Part shown: positions 28,871 to 42,574 of the stretch, in pieces | Position numbering within the stretch: position 1 is the stretch's first letter | Layout: each line of letters opens with the position of its first letter | DNA from: an uncultured Oscillospiraceae bacterium | GTDB lineage: Bacteria; Bacillota; Clostridia; Oscillospirales; Oscillospiraceae | DNA length: 64,000 nt | NCBI GenBank assembly: GCA_947627735.1 | Contig: CANQXG010000006.1 | Location: 20,611-84,610 of the forward strand | Direction: 5' to 3' | Notes under the pieces: generated by a model | What the model was told of the DNA's origin: nothing | The model's database searches: none | The model's input: the letters and a program-made list of their open reading frames with translations, nothing else | Made by a program: the position numbers and the translations under genes

Positions 28871-28893
28871 GGAAAATGGTTGTTATCGATATC

Positions 28894-29709
28894 TCAGCGG
28901 CGGCGGAGCTGCCAGAAGGCCACCGCGCCGGCGGCGGCCACGTTCAGACTGTCCACGCCGTTGGCCATGGGGATGCGGGCGGTGTAGTCGCAGGCGGCGA
29001 TGGCGGCGGGGGACAGGCCGTCACCCTCCGTGCCCAGCACGGCTGCCAGCTTGGGAAGGCCGGCCAGGACGGGGTCGTCTATGTCCAGCGCTCGCTCGTC
29101 CAGGGCCAGGGCCACCGTGGCGAAGCCATGCTCCCGCAGCCGGGCCATGCCGCCCGCGGGCCAGTCGTCCAGCACCGCCCAGGGCACCTGCAGCACCGTG
29201 CCCATGCTCACCCGCACCGACCGGCGGCTCAGGGGATCGCAGCAGTCGGGGGACAGGAGCACCCCGTCCATCCCCAGTCCAGCCGCCGAGCGGAAGATGG
29301 CCCCCATGTTGGTGGTGTCCGTGATGGCCTCCAGCACCGCCAGCCGCGTCGCACCATCCATCACGGACCCCGGGTCCCGGGGCGCGGGCCGGGCCATGGC
29401 GCACAGGATGCCCCGATTCACCGTGTAGCCGGTGATGGAGCGGAGCACCTCCCGGGAGGCGGTGTACACCGGCACGTCCCCGCACCGCTCCGCCAGGGCG
29501 GCCCCCTGGCCCCGGAGGTGGCGCTCCTCCATCAGCAGGCTCACGGGCTTGCAGCCGGCCCGGAGGGCCACGTCGATGGCCTTGACGCTCTCGGCGATGA
29601 AAACGCCCTTCTCCGGCTCCAGGCGGCTGCGCAGCTGGGCCTGGGTCAGCCGGGCGTATACGTCCAGCTCCGGCGCGCCGATATCGGTTATGGTCACGAT
29701 ACGGGCCAT
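28894..29709 (-). CDS. TrmH/SpoU family RNA 2'-O-methyltransferase
   Basis: NMGAIFRSAAGLGMDGVLLSPDCCDP, LGTEGDGLS motifs. Confidence 0.9.
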   Translation of the reverse strand: MARIVTITDIGAPELDVYARLTQAQLRSRLEPEKGVFIAESVKAIDVALRAGCKPVSLLMEERHLRGQGAALAERCGDVPVYTASREVLRSITGYTVNRGILCAMARPAPRDPGSVMDGATRLAVLEAITDTTNMGAIFRSAAGLGMDGVLLSPDCCDPLSRRSVRVSMGTVLQVPWAVLDDWPAGGMARLREHGFATVALALDERALDIDDPVLAGLPKLAAVLGTEGDGLSPAAIAACDYTARIPMANGVDSLNVAAAGAVAFWQLRRR

Positions 29710-29727
29710 GGCGGCTCCTCCTGCGTT

Positions 29728-30657
29728 TTACAGCAGCTTTTCCAGCCAGGCCAGCACGTCGGCCCAGACCGTGTCCTTGTCCAGCTCGTTGAGCACCTCG
29801 TGGCGGCAGCCGGGATAGAGTTTCACGGTCACGTCCTCCATCCCCGCCTTTTGGAAGGCGGCGGCCACCTTCTCCACGCCCTTGCCCCAGGCGCCCACCG
29901 GGTCGGCGGAACCGGCGATGAACAGCACCGGCATGGACTTGTCCATCAGCGCCATATGGTCCGCCCGGCCGATGATGGCCAGGCCCTCCATCATGTCCCG
30001 CATCAGCCCTGCCGTGGCGGTGAAGCCGCACAGGGGATCGGCGTCGTAGGCCCGGATCACCGCCTCGTCCCGGCAGATCCAGTCGTTGGCGCCGATGGGA
30101 TTTTCGATGCCCTTCAGATAGCCGCCGAAGGCCATTTTCTGCAGCATGGGGCTGCGGTACTTGCTGCCCTTGGACTTGATCTCACGGCCGGCCAGCAGCT
30201 TTCCCGCGGCGCAGACGGCGGCGGGCTGGGCGCCGGTGCCGGACAGGACGCACCCGTCGTGGTCGCCGGGGTGCCAGCCGAGATAGGTACGGGCGATGAA
30301 GCTGCCCATGCTGTGGCCGAACAGCACCAGCGGCACCGCCGGGAACTGCTCTTTGAGAAGGTCACACAGGGTCTTTTCATCCTCTACCAGATACTTCCAG
30401 CCGTCTTTTTCGCCGAACCAGCCCAGCTCCGTGTCGTCGCGGATGCTCTCCCCGTGGCCCAGGTGATCGTCCCCGGTCACGGCGATGCCGTGCTGGGCGA
30501 GATATGTGGCGAAGGCGTCATAGCGGCGGATGTGCTCCGCCACGCCGTGGACCAGCTGCACGGCCATGCGCACGTCGCCCTCCGGCAGCCACTGGCGGCA
30601 GTGGATGGCGTGGACGCCGTCGGCGGAGGGAAAGGTAAAATCGCGTATCTTCACCAT
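29728..30657 (-). CDS. Alpha/beta hydrolase (lysophospholipase/monoglyceride lipase-like)
   Basis: LFGHSMGSFIAR nucleophile elbow; VQLVHGVAEHIRRYD. Confidence 0.9.
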   Translation of the reverse strand: MVKIRDFTFPSADGVHAIHCRQWLPEGDVRMAVQLVHGVAEHIRRYDAFATYLAQHGIAVTGDDHLGHGESIRDDTELGWFGEKDGWKYLVEDEKTLCDLLKEQFPAVPLVLFGHSMGSFIARTYLGWHPGDHDGCVLSGTGAQPAAVCAAGKLLAGREIKSKGSKYRSPMLQKMAFGGYLKGIENPIGANDWICRDEAVIRAYDADPLCGFTATAGLMRDMMEGLAIIGRADHMALMDKSMPVLFIAGSADPVGAWGKGVEKVAAAFQKAGMEDVTVKLYPGCRHEVLNELDKDTVWADVLAWLEKLL

Positions 30658-30757
30658 GGAAATGTGCCCTCCTGTATGCTATAATGATGTAAAAACATAG
30701 TTTTATAACACATATTTTACACGCGCCGCGCCCATTCGTCAATGAGGAGGGACAAGC

Positions 30758-32257
<1,500 letters not shown>

Positions 32258-32258
32258 T

Positions 32259-33629
32259 ATGAGGACCCAAGCGCATCATTCCAATCAGATAGACATGCTC
32301 CATGGCCCCCTTTTGGGGAAGATATTGCTGTTCGCGCTGCCTCTGGCGGCCAGCAGCATATTGCAGCAGCTTTTCAACTCGGCGGATGTGGCGGTGGCCG
32401 GGCGCTTCGCCGGCTATCAGGCCCAGGCCGCCGTGGGGGTGAACAGCCCTGTCATCAACCTGCTCATCAACCTCTTCGTGGGCCTGTCCGTGGGCGGGAA
32501 CGTGGTCATCGCCAACTTCATTGGCCAGCGGAAGGACAGGGAGATACAGGACGCGGTCCACACCGTCATCACCCTGGCGCTCATCAGCGGCGCGTTCCTG
32601 CTCTGTCTGGGGCAGGTGGCCGCCCGGCCCATCCTGACCGTCATGGGCACGCCGGAGGACGTGCTGGACCTGTCGGTGCTGTACCTGCGCATCTACTTTC
32701 TGGGCATGCCCTTCATTATGGTCTACAACTTCGGCTCGGCGATCCTGCGCAGCGTGGGGGATACCAGAAGGCCGCTGTACTGTCTGACCCTGGCGGGCAT
32801 CATCAACGTGTGCCTCAACCTGCTGTTCGTGATCGGATTCCACCGGAGCGCCGACGGCGTGGCCATCGCCACGGTGCTCTCGAACGGCGTCAGCTCGGGG
32901 CTGGTCATCTTCTTCCTGCTGCGGGAGGATGAGGAGATACGGCTCTACCCCAAAAAGCTGCGGATGAACAGGGACATCCTCGCCCGGGTGGTGCGCGTCG
33001 GCGTGCCGGCGGGCATCCAGGGCATGGTGTTCTCCCTTTCCAATGTGTGCATCCAGTCCGCCATCAACTCCTTCGGCTCCGACGCCATGGCCGGCTCCGC
33101 AGCGGCCCAGAATTTCGAGTCCTTCACCTTCTTTGTGACCAATTCCTTCAACCAGGCCACCGTCACCTTCGTGAGCCAAAACTACGGCGCACACCAGTTC
33201 GACCGGTGCAAAAAGGTGCTGCGGCTGAGCCTGACGGCGGGCTTTCTGTGTACCGGCGCCATGTGCGCCGCGTTCGTCCTGGGCCGGAACACCGTTATAC
33301 GGGTGTTCACCGTGGAGCCGGCGGTCGTCGACTACGCCCTCATCCGCATGACCCACATCGCCACGTTCGCGTGGCTGGCGGTATTCTATGAGGTCCCGGG
33401 CGCGGCCCTGCGCGGGGTGGGCTACTCTCTGACGCCCGCCATCATCACTGTGTTCGGCTCCTGCATCTTGCGGCTCATATGGGTGTTCGTGCTGTTTCCC
33501 AATACCGACTCCTTCGGCCGGCTCATGTACGTCTATCCCATCACCTGGCTGGTGACCAGCGTCATGATGTTCACCGCCTATTTCTACCTCCGCAAGAAGG
33601 TGTATCACAAGGACGCATTAAGCCGGTAA
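32259..33629 (+). CDS. MATE family efflux transporter
   Basis: 12-TM; LPLAASSILQQLFNSADVAVAGRFAG. Confidence 0.93.
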   Translation: MRTQAHHSNQIDMLHGPLLGKILLFALPLAASSILQQLFNSADVAVAGRFAGYQAQAAVGVNSPVINLLINLFVGLSVGGNVVIANFIGQRKDREIQDAVHTVITLALISGAFLLCLGQVAARPILTVMGTPEDVLDLSVLYLRIYFLGMPFIMVYNFGSAILRSVGDTRRPLYCLTLAGIINVCLNLLFVIGFHRSADGVAIATVLSNGVSSGLVIFFLLREDEEIRLYPKKLRMNRDILARVVRVGVPAGIQGMVFSLSNVCIQSAINSFGSDAMAGSAAAQNFESFTFFVTNSFNQATVTFVSQNYGAHQFDRCKKVLRLSLTAGFLCTGAMCAAFVLGRNTVIRVFTVEPAVVDYALIRMTHIATFAWLAVFYEVPGAALRGVGYSLTPAIITVFGSCILRLIWVFVLFPNTDSFGRLMYVYPITWLVTSVMMFTAYFYLRKKVYHKDALSR

Positions 33630-33657
33630 CATTCGTCCAGCCTCGAGGAAATGTGAA

Positions 33658-33688
33658 CGTCCCCGTCCAAATGGACGGGGACGCTTTG
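33658..33688. terminator. Hairpin between convergent MATE and gdhA genes
   Basis: cgtccccgtcc-aaat-ggacggggacg followed by cttt. Confidence 0.7.
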
Positions 33689-33710
33689 CGCTGCAGCGGT
33701 ATGATACTGT

Positions 33711-35099
<1,389 letters not shown>

Positions 35100-35269
35100 T
35101 TATATCATGCTTTTTCTTCATGGACAAGCCGGGCGCATCCATTTTCCGGGAAAAATGATAGGCTTGTGCAGACTGCCGCATCGTCGCATCCTTCACATAC
35201 CGAAAGACTCTTTTGTCGAATCAGGACGACCAGGCCGCGCATAGTCTGCATGGGGAGGTGATGGCGGCT

Positions 35270-35956
35270 ATGCTGTCGGCCACGTTCATGCTGCTTCTGT
35301 CCAGCGCGCTGCTGATGCTGCGGCTGGGGGACAATGGCTCGTCTTTTCCCAGGCCGCTGAAGGCCGAGGAGGAGAGGGAATACGTCCGCCGGGCCATGGA
35401 GGGGGATCTGCAGGCCCGCAACGAGCTGATCGAGCACAATCTGCGTTTGGTGATGCACATCATCAAGAAGTACTATACCACCGCCGCCGACGCGGAGGAC
35501 CTGGTGTCCATCGGCACCATCGGACTGATAAAGGGCGTGTCCACCTACCGCCCGGACAAAGGGGTGCGCCTGGCCACCTACGCCTCCAAGTGCATAGAAA
35601 ACGAGATCCTCATGCACTTTCGGGGCCAGAAGAAGTCCGCCGGGGACGTGTCCCTGTCCGAGGCCCTGGACACGGACGGGGAGGGGGACGGGCCGGCGCT
35701 GCTGGACACCATCTCCACGGACCCGGATATATTGGAGGAGCTGAGCCGCCGGGAGGCGGTGCAGCAGGTCCGTCAGGCGGTGGACCAGGTCCTGGAGGGC
35801 CGGGAGGCCCAGGTCATCCGCCTGCGCTACGGCCTGGACGGAAAGCCGCCCATGCCCCAGCGGGAGGTGGCCGCCCTTATCGGCATCAGCCGGTCCTACG
35901 TATCGCGCATCGAGAAGAGGGCGCTGGAGAGGCTGCGGGAGCACCTGCAGGAGTGA
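35270..35956 (+). CDS. sigK: RNA polymerase sporulation sigma factor SigK
   Basis: Hydrophobic N-terminal pro-sequence (LSATFMLLLSSALLML), sigma region 2 and region 4 in one uninterrupted ORF; SD ggaggtg. Confidence 0.88.
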   Translation: MLSATFMLLLSSALLMLRLGDNGSSFPRPLKAEEEREYVRRAMEGDLQARNELIEHNLRLVMHIIKKYYTTAADAEDLVSIGTIGLIKGVSTYRPDKGVRLATYASKCIENEILMHFRGQKKSAGDVSLSEALDTDGEGDGPALLDTISTDPDILEELSRREAVQQVRQAVDQVLEGREAQVIRLRYGLDGKPPMPQREVAALIGISRSYVSRIEKRALERLREHLQE

Positions 35957-36024
35957 ATACGACAAAATGTGGTGGTGCCGGGTCTTCCGGGACCGCAAAA
36001 CATGGCCGGACGGCGAAAAAGTAC

Positions 36025-36053
36025 TTGATTTATGCAGGGTTCTATGGTATATT
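36025..36053 (+). promoter_or_regulatory. Promoter of rimP-nusA-infB operon
   Basis: TTGATT (36025-36030), 17-bp spacer, TATATT (36048-36053). Confidence 0.65.
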
Positions 36054-36078
36054 CATTAAAGCAAATGTCCTATTCCTG

Positions 36079-36104
36079 GAGTGGGTACCGTCCCACTCTT
36101 TTTC
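36079..36104 (+). promoter_or_regulatory. Attenuator-like hairpin in rimP leader
   Basis: gagtggg-taccgt-cccactc followed by tttttc, upstream of rimP. Confidence 0.6.
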
Positions 36105-36142
36105 TTGAGTTAAAAGAATTTGTCAGAAATTGGAAAATCAAG

Positions 36143-36595
36143 ATGAATCGAATCGAAAAGACCGTGTGGGACCTGGCCGAGCCGGTGGTAAAACAGCAGG
36201 GACTGGAGCTTTGGGACGTGGAATATGTCACCGAGGGCGGCCAGCGGTACCTGCGGGTGTATCTGGACAGCCCCGACGGGGTGGACCTGGACGCCTGCGA
36301 GCGCGTCAGCCGGGCCATGGACCCCATTCTGGACGAGGCGGACCCGGTGCCGGACAGCTATATATTCGAGGTCAGCTCCGCCGGATGCGAGCGGGCGCTG
36401 AAGCGCCCCGGGGACTTTGAACAGTTCATGGGCGCGCTGGTGGAGGTAAAGCTATACAGCGCCGCCGACGGCGCCAAGGTATGGACGGGCACGCTCCTGG
36501 GCTATGACGGCGGGGACGTGATCATCGACGCCGGCGGGGAGAAACGGTTCACGAAAAAACAAATCGCCAGCGTGCGCCTGCACCTGGAAATGTGA
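36143..36595 (+). CDS. rimP: Ribosome maturation factor RimP
   Basis: MNRIEKTVWDLAEPVVKQQGLELWDVEYV; DPVPDSYIFEVSSAGCERALK. Confidence 0.95.
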   Translation: MNRIEKTVWDLAEPVVKQQGLELWDVEYVTEGGQRYLRVYLDSPDGVDLDACERVSRAMDPILDEADPVPDSYIFEVSSAGCERALKRPGDFEQFMGALVEVKLYSAADGAKVWTGTLLGYDGGDVIIDAGGEKRFTKKQIASVRLHLEM

Positions 36596-36608
36596 CGGAG
36601 GACAGAAT

Positions 36609-37661
36609 ATGAACGCGGAGTTTTTTGCGGCGATCGAGGATCTGGAGCGGGAGAAGGGCATTCCCCGTGAATATATGTACGACAAGATCAACCAGGCCAT
36701 GCTGACCGCCTTCCGGAAGGACAACCCGGACGCGGCGGACAACGTGGTGGTGGAGCTGGACGAGGACAAAAAGCGCATCGAGATGTTCGTGGTCACCGAC
36801 GTGGTGGAGGAGGTGGAGAACCCTGCCGTGGAGATGACCCTGGCCCAGGCCCGGAAGATCTCCAAGCGGGCCAAGGTGGGCGGCCAGATCAAGGTCCCCG
36901 TGAACACCAAGGAGCTGGGCCGCATCGCCGCCCAGAACGCCAAGCAAGTCATCATCCAGGGCATCCGCGAGGCGGAGCGGGGCCTGATCTACGACGAGTT
37001 CACCACCCATGAGCATGAGATCCTCACCGGTGAGGTGGCCCGCATCGACCCGCGCACCGGCAACGCCTCTCTGAAGATCAGCTCCAACGCCGAGTACACC
37101 GACGCGCTGCTGTCCGTCAACGAGCAGATCCGCGACGAGGTGCTCACCGAGGGCAAGCGGATGAAGGTGTACGTCATCGAGGTGCGCAAGTCCGCCCGCG
37201 GCCCCCAGGTGCTCATCAGCCGGACCCATCCGGTGCTGGTGAAGCGCCTGTTCGAGCTGGAGGTGCCCGAGATCGCCGACGGCACCGTGGAGATCATGTC
37301 CATCGCTCGGGAGGCCGGCTCCCGCACCAAGATGGCCGTGTGGAGCACCGCGGCGGACGTGGACCCCATCGGCGCCTGCGTAGGGCCTCGGGGCGGCCGC
37401 GTGTCCAGCGTGGTGGATGAGCTGGGCGGCGAGAAGATCGACATCGTCAAATACAGCGAGATCCCCGAGGAGTATGTGGCCGCGGCCCTGTCCCCGGCGG
37501 AGGTGCTGCACGTATACATGGACGAGGAGGGCAAGAGCTGTCGGGTGATCGTGCCCGACAACCAGCTGTCCCTGGCCATCGGCAAGGAGGGCCAGAACGC
37601 CCGCCTGGCCGCGAAGCTGACCGGCATCAAGATCGACATCAAGCCGGAGAGCGAGGACTGA
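36609..37661 (+). CDS. nusA: Transcription termination/antitermination protein NusA
   Basis: 350 aa; S1 and KH motifs (GPRGGRVSSVVDELGGEKIDIV). Confidence 0.97.
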   Translation: MNAEFFAAIEDLEREKGIPREYMYDKINQAMLTAFRKDNPDAADNVVVELDEDKKRIEMFVVTDVVEEVENPAVEMTLAQARKISKRAKVGGQIKVPVNTKELGRIAAQNAKQVIIQGIREAERGLIYDEFTTHEHEILTGEVARIDPRTGNASLKISSNAEYTDALLSVNEQIRDEVLTEGKRMKVYVIEVRKSARGPQVLISRTHPVLVKRLFELEVPEIADGTVEIMSIAREAGSRTKMAVWSTAADVDPIGACVGPRGGRVSSVVDELGGEKIDIVKYSEIPEEYVAAALSPAEVLHVYMDEEGKSCRVIVPDNQLSLAIGKEGQNARLAAKLTGIKIDIKPESED

Positions 37662-37665
37662 AGTC

Positions 37666-37929
37666 ATGGCGGAGCCTGTGCGGATGTGTGTCGGGTGCCG
37701 GGAGCGGTCGGCGAAAAAGGAGCTGATCCGCATCGTGCGCACCCCGGCAGGTGAGATCGTGGCGGACGCGGCGGGGAAGACCCCGGGCCGGGGCGCCTAC
37801 ATCTGCCGGAAGGCGTCGTGCCTGGCCAAGGCCCGGAAGAGCCGGGCGCTGGAGCGGGCGCTGGACACGGCCATATCCCCGGAGGACTATGAAAAGCTCA
37901 CCGCCGCCGTGGAGGCTGCCGGTGGATAA
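37666..37929 (+). CDS. ylxR: YlxR/RnpM family protein
   Basis: PVRMCVGCRERSAKKELIRIVRTP, GRGAYIC. Confidence 0.93.
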   Translation: MAEPVRMCVGCRERSAKKELIRIVRTPAGEIVADAAGKTPGRGAYICRKASCLAKARKSRALERALDTAISPEDYEKLTAAVEAAGG

Positions 37930-38254
37930 GGCCCTGGGATATCTGGGCCTGGCGGCCAGGGCCGGCAGGCTCACCGTGGGGACGGAGGACTGCGTGAAGG
38001 AATCCCGCCGGCGGACTGGCGGGCTGATCGTGGCGGCGTCGGACGCGGGTGAGAGCGCCCTGCGGCAGGCCGCCTTCATGGCCGGGCAGTGCCGGGGCAG
38101 AGCGTTCCGCTGCGGGTATACCAAGCAGGAACTGGGCCATGCCGCCGGCCGGGCGGGGCCCGTGGCCCTGGCCATCATATGGGACGAGGGCCTGGCGAAG
38201 GCGTTTGAGGCCGCCGCCATAAAGGATCGAGGAAGACAGGAGGAGCGAGTATGA
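37922..38254 (+). CDS. YlxQ-like L7Ae family ribosomal protein
   Basis: KALGYLGLAARAGRLTVGTEDCVKE; GTG start overlapping the ylxR stop. Confidence 0.85.
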   Translation: MDKALGYLGLAARAGRLTVGTEDCVKESRRRTGGLIVAASDAGESALRQAAFMAGQCRGRAFRCGYTKQELGHAAGRAGPVALAIIWDEGLAKAFEAAAIKDRGRQEERV

Positions 38255-40596
38255 GTTTGATTAAATACCGGGTGCATGAGGTGGCCAAGGACTTTGGCGT
38301 CCCCTCCAAGGTGATCATGGAGATACTGACGAGCTATGCTTCCACCCCCAAGAACCACATGCAGGTGCTGGAGGATGAGGAGCTGAGCATCATCTTTGAG
38401 TACATGACCCAGCATAACCAGGTGGAGAGCATCGCCGAGGTGTTTGCCGATACGGCTGCACCCGCAAAGCCCGCTCCCGCCGGGAAGCAGGACCAGCCCG
38501 CCCAGGGCGATAAGCGCCCCGCCCAGCCCCAGCAGGGACAGGGCCAGGCCGCCGCGCCCGCTCCCCAGCAGCCGAAGCAGCCTAAGCCCGACAAGCCCCA
38601 TGTGCCCAGACAGCAGCCCCAGAAGAAGGTGGTGGACACCCGCGGCTCCGCCAACACCGACCTGTCCAAGTACGACGAGCGCTTCGACCGCATGGCCGGC
38701 GACAAGGCCGACAAGATGAAGCGGGGCAAGGAGAAGATCGGCTCCCGCAACAAGCAGCGCCAGAACACCGCTGCCGCCAGCGCCAAGCGCCGGCAGGAGG
38801 AGCGGGACAAGATGCAGCGGCTCCAGTTCGAGATCGCCAAGAAGGCCCCCACCCGTGTGCAGATCCCCGACGAGATCTCCGTGCAGGAGCTGGCCGTGCG
38901 CATGAAGAAGAGCGGGGCCGAGGTGGTGCGCAAGCTGGTGAAGATGGGCGTCATGGCGGGCCTGCCCGACGTGATCGACTTCGACACCGCCGCCCTGGTG
39001 GCCATGGAGTTCAACTGCAAGATCGAGCACGAAGTGGTGGTGACCGTGGAGGAGCGGCTCATCGACGACCATGTGGACACGGACGAGGAGCTTGTCCCCC
39101 GCGCCCCCGTGGTGGTGGTCATGGGCCACGTGGACCACGGCAAGACCTCGCTGCTGGACTATATCCGCAACACGAAGGTGGCCGCTGGGGAGGCCGGTGG
39201 CATCACCCAGGCCATCGGCGCGTACGTGGTGGACATCGGCGGCAGCCCCGTCACCTTCCTGGACACGCCGGGCCATGAGGCGTTCACTTCCATGCGCGCC
39301 CGGGGCGCCATGGTGACGGACGTGGCCATCCTGGTGGTGGCCGCCACCGAGGGCATCAAGCCCCAGACCGTGGAGTCCATCAACCACGCCAAGGCCGCCA
39401 ATATCCCCATCGTGGTGGCCATCAACAAGATGGATATGCCCGGGGCCAATCCGGACCGGGTGAAGCAGGAGCTGACCGAGTACGACCTGGTGCCGGAGGA
39501 GTGGGGCGGCGAGACCATCGTCTGCCAGATCTCCGCCAAGACCGGCCAGGGCATCGATAACCTGCTGGAGATGCTGGCCCTGCAGACCGAGATGCTGGGC
39601 CTGCGGGCCAACCCCAACAGGGCTGCCAGCGGCACCGTCATCGAGGCGCGGCTGGACAAGGGCCGCGGCCCCATCATGACCGTGCTGGTGCAGAACGGCA
39701 CCCTGAAGCAGGGCGACGTGATCATCGCCGGCACCTCCGTGGGCCGCGTGCGGACCATGATAAACGACAAGGGCCAGCGCGTCACCGAGGCGGGACCCTC
39801 CGTGCCCGTGGAGATCGCCGGCATGAGCGAGGTGCCCAACGCGGGCGACACCTTCAATGCCGTGGCCGACGAGCGCATGGCCCGTGAGCTTGTGGAGGAG
39901 CGGAAGGCCAAGGAGAAGCTGGCGTCCTCCGCCGCGCCCAAGAAGGTGTCCCTGGACGACCTGTTCGCCCGCATCCAGGAGGGCGAGATGAAGGACTTCA
40001 ACATCATCGTCAAAGCCGACGTGAAGGGCAGCGCCGAGGCGGTGAAGGCATCGCTGGAGAAGCTGTCCAACGAGGAGGTCCGGGTGCGGGTCATCCACTG
40101 CGCCGTGGGCGCCATCAACGAGTCCGACGTGATGCTGGCCTCCACCTCCGGAGCGGTGATCGTGGGCTTCAACGTCCGGCCCGACAACGCCGCCCGGGAC
40201 AGCGCCGCCCGTGACCACGTGGACGTGCGGCTGTACCGGGTCATCTACGACTGCATCAACGAGATCGAGGCCGCCATGAAGGGCATGCTGGCCCCCAAGT
40301 ACCAGGAGAAGATCATCGGCCACGCCGAGGTGCGCCAGACCTACAAGGTATCCAAGGTGGGCACCGTGTGCGGCTGCTACGTGCTGGACGGCAAGATCCA
40401 GCGCAGCTGCCAAGTCCGTGTGCTGCGGGACAACGTGGTGGTGTACGAGGGCAATCTGGCCAGCCTGCGCCGGTTCAAGGACGACGTGCGGGAGGTCGCC
40501 GCCGGCTACGAATGCGGCATGCAGGTGGAGAAGTTCAACGACATCAAGGAGCAGGACGTCATCGAGTGCTTTGTGATGGAGCAGATCAATGGCTAA
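38251..40596 (+). CDS. infB: Translation initiation factor IF-2
   Basis: 781 aa; [35 protein letters not shown]. Confidence 0.98.
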   Translation: MSLIKYRVHEVAKDFGVPSKVIMEILTSYASTPKNHMQVLEDEELSIIFEYMTQHNQVESIAEVFADTAAPAKPAPAGKQDQPAQGDKRPAQPQQGQGQAAAPAPQQPKQPKPDKPHVPRQQPQKKVVDTRGSANTDLSKYDERFDRMAGDKADKMKRGKEKIGSRNKQRQNTAAASAKRRQEERDKMQRLQFEIAKKAPTRVQIPDEISVQELAVRMKKSGAEVVRKLVKMGVMAGLPDVIDFDTAALVAMEFNCKIEHEVVVTVEERLIDDHVDTDEELVPRAPVVVVMGHVDHGKTSLLDYIRNTKVAAGEAGGITQAIGAYVVDIGGSPVTFLDTPGHEAFTSMRARGAMVTDVAILVVAATEGIKPQTVESINHAKAANIPIVVAINKMDMPGANPDRVKQELTEYDLVPEEWGGETIVCQISAKTGQGIDNLLEMLALQTEMLGLRANPNRAASGTVIEARLDKGRGPIMTVLVQNGTLKQGDVIIAGTSVGRVRTMINDKGQRVTEAGPSVPVEIAGMSEVPNAGDTFNAVADERMARELVEERKAKEKLASSAAPKKVSLDDLFARIQEGEMKDFNIIVKADVKGSAEAVKASLEKLSNEEVRVRVIHCAVGAINESDVMLASTSGAVIVGFNVRPDNAARDSAARDHVDVRLYRVIYDCINEIEAAMKGMLAPKYQEKIIGHAEVRQTYKVSKVGTVCGCYVLDGKIQRSCQVRVLRDNVVVYEGNLASLRRFKDDVREVAAGYECGMQVEKFNDIKEQDVIECFVMEQING

Positions 40597-40960
40597 CCAT
40601 CACATCGACCGGATCAACGACGATATCCGCCGGGTGCTGGCGGAGAAGCTGCGCCAGGTGAAGGACCCCCGCATCCTCCAGCCGGGGGCCATGCTCACCG
40701 TCACCCACACCGACACCACCAACGACCTGCGCCACTGCAAGGTGTATGTGAGCGTGCTGGGGACCTTTGACGAGAAGGACATGATGAAGGGCCTGCGGTC
40801 CGTGTCCGGCTATCTGCGCCGGGAGCTGGGCCACAGCCTGGACCTGCGGTATACGCCGGAGCTGACGTTCCTGCTGGACGATTCCATCGCCCACGGGGCC
40901 TATATCAACCGGCTCATCAACGACCTGGACATCCAACATGACGACAATGACCCTGAATGA
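40589..40960 (+). CDS. rbfA: Ribosome-binding factor A
   Basis: RINDDIRRVLAEKLRQVKDPRI; syntenic after infB. Confidence 0.94.
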   Translation: MANHHIDRINDDIRRVLAEKLRQVKDPRILQPGAMLTVTHTDTTNDLRHCKVYVSVLGTFDEKDMMKGLRSVSGYLRRELGHSLDLRYTPELTFLLDDSIAHGAYINRLINDLDIQHDDNDPE

Positions 40961-41882
40961 CTGCCTTGACTATCTGAAAAACAACGACGGATATCTGCTC
41001 CTGACGCATATCCGCCCGGACGGCGACACGCTTGGCAGTGCCGCCGCCCTTTGTCATATCCTCCGGCGGATGGGAAAGCGGGCATGGCTCTATCCCAATC
41101 CCCAGGTGACGGCCCAGTACGCCCCCTTCGTCGCGCCCTATCTGGCCCCGGCGGACTATGTGCCGGAGCGGATATTGGCGGTGGACCTGGCGTCGGAAAA
41201 CCTCTTCCCGGAGGGCTGGGGCGGCGGGGCGGTTCAGCTGTGCATCGACCACCATCCCACCAACACCGACTATGCCGAGAACCTGCTGTGCTGGCCCGAC
41301 AAAGCCTCCTGCGGGGAGATCATACTGGAGCTGGCCAAGGCGCTGGACATGCTGGATGAGGAAACGGCGTCGCTGCTCTACATCGCCGTGAGCACCGACT
41401 GCGGCTGCTTCGTGTACGCCAACACCACCGCCGACACCCACCGGGCGGCGGCGGAGCTGATGGAGGCGGGAGCGGACCATAAGAGGCTCAACAAGCTGCT
41501 GTTTCGCACCTTCTCCTTCTCCCGGCTGACCCTGGAGGGGATGATCTACGCCGGGATGCGCCGGTATGGGCCGGATCAGTGCGTCACCGTGGCCACGGTG
41601 ACGCTGGACATGATGGGCGCCAGCGGCGCCACCGAGGACGACTGCGACGATCTGGCGTCCCTGGCGGGCCGGGTGGCGGGCAGCCGGGTCAGCGTGACGG
41701 TGCGGGAGATGCGCCCCGGCGTCAGCCGCATCAGCATGCGCAGCTCCGAGGACTTCGACTCCTCGGCTGTGTGCGCCCTCCACGGCGGCGGCGGCCACCG
41801 GATGGCCTCCGGCTGCACCATCCAGCTGCCCCCCGACCAGGCCCGGGACAGGATCGTCCGGGACATCCTGGAGGCGCTGTGA
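40938..41882 (+). CDS. DHH/DHHA1 phosphoesterase (NrnA-like)
   Basis: THIRPDGDTLGSAAAL, DHHPTN, GGGGHRMASG. Confidence 0.93.
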   Translation: MTTMTLNDCLDYLKNNDGYLLLTHIRPDGDTLGSAAALCHILRRMGKRAWLYPNPQVTAQYAPFVAPYLAPADYVPERILAVDLASENLFPEGWGGGAVQLCIDHHPTNTDYAENLLCWPDKASCGEIILELAKALDMLDEETASLLYIAVSTDCGCFVYANTTADTHRAAAELMEAGADHKRLNKLLFRTFSFSRLTLEGMIYAGMRRYGPDQCVTVATVTLDMMGASGATEDDCDDLASLAGRVAGSRVSVTVREMRPGVSRISMRSSEDFDSSAVCALHGGGGHRMASGCTIQLPPDQARDRIVRDILEAL

Positions 41883-42574
41883 TGGACGGGCTGCTGCTGG
41901 TGGACAAGCCCATGGAGTGGACCAGCATGGACGTGTGCGCCCACCTGAGGGGCGTGCTGCACGAGCGCCATGTGGGCCACACCGGCACGCTGGACCCCAA
42001 TGCCACGGGGCTGCTGGTGGTGCTGGCGGGGAAGGGCACCAAGGCCGCGAAATACGCGGAGAACGACGAAAAAGGCTATCATGCCCGGCTGCGCCTGGGC
42101 ACGGTGACGGACACCCAGGACATATGGGGCACGGTGCTGCGCCGGGAGAGCGCGGAGCTGACACGGGAGCAGGTGGAGGCGGTGCTGGACCGCTTCCGCG
42201 GCCCGATATTGCAGCTGCCGCCCATGTACTCCGCCATCAAGCGGCGGGGCAAAAAGCTCTATGAGATCGCCCGCCGGGGCGGCGAGGTGGAGCGGGAACC
42301 CAGGCCCATCACCATCTCCCGGCTGGAGCTGACCGACCGGGACGAGGCGGGAGACTGGGGACTGGAGATCGACTGCTCCAAGGGCACCTATATCCGCACC
42401 CTGTGCCACGACATCGGGGAGGCACTTGGCTGCGGCGGGTGCATGAGCGCCCTGCGACGGGTCCGGGCGGGGCGGTTCACCGTGGACATGGCCCACACTT
42501 TGGACGAGATACGCTCCGATCCGGAGGGCTGCCTGCTGCCGGTGGAGCTGATAGGACAAGGAGGGCAGCCATGA
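41882..42574 (+). CDS. truB: tRNA pseudouridine(55) synthase
   Basis: GLLLVDKPMEWTSMDV, GHTGTLDPNATGLL. Confidence 0.96.
   Translation: MDGLLLVDKPMEWTSMDVCAHLRGVLHERHVGHTGTLDPNATGLLVVLAGKGTKAAKYAENDEKGYHARLRLGTVTDTQDIWGTVLRRESAELTREQVEAVLDRFRGPILQLPPMYSAIKRRGKKLYEIARRGGEVEREPRPITISRLELTDRDEAGDWGLEIDCSKGTYIRTLCHDIGEALGCGGCMSALRRVRAGRFTVDMAHTLDEIRSDPEGCLLPVELIGQGGQP

Noticed and set aside
28876-30684. 602-aa plus-strand ORF opposite the methyltransferase and hydrolase genes
   Set aside because: Antisense of two recognised enzymes; no motifs.
35270-35956. sigK interrupted by a skin-like element
   Set aside because: Both sigma regions are present in one continuous ORF; no recombinase adjacent.
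36032-36142. N-terminal extension of RimP in the ORF track
   Set aside because: The extension runs through the leader hairpin; homology begins at MNRIEKTVWDLAEP (36143).
37639-40413. 924-aa minus-strand ORF opposite infB
   Set aside because: Shadow ORF of InfB.
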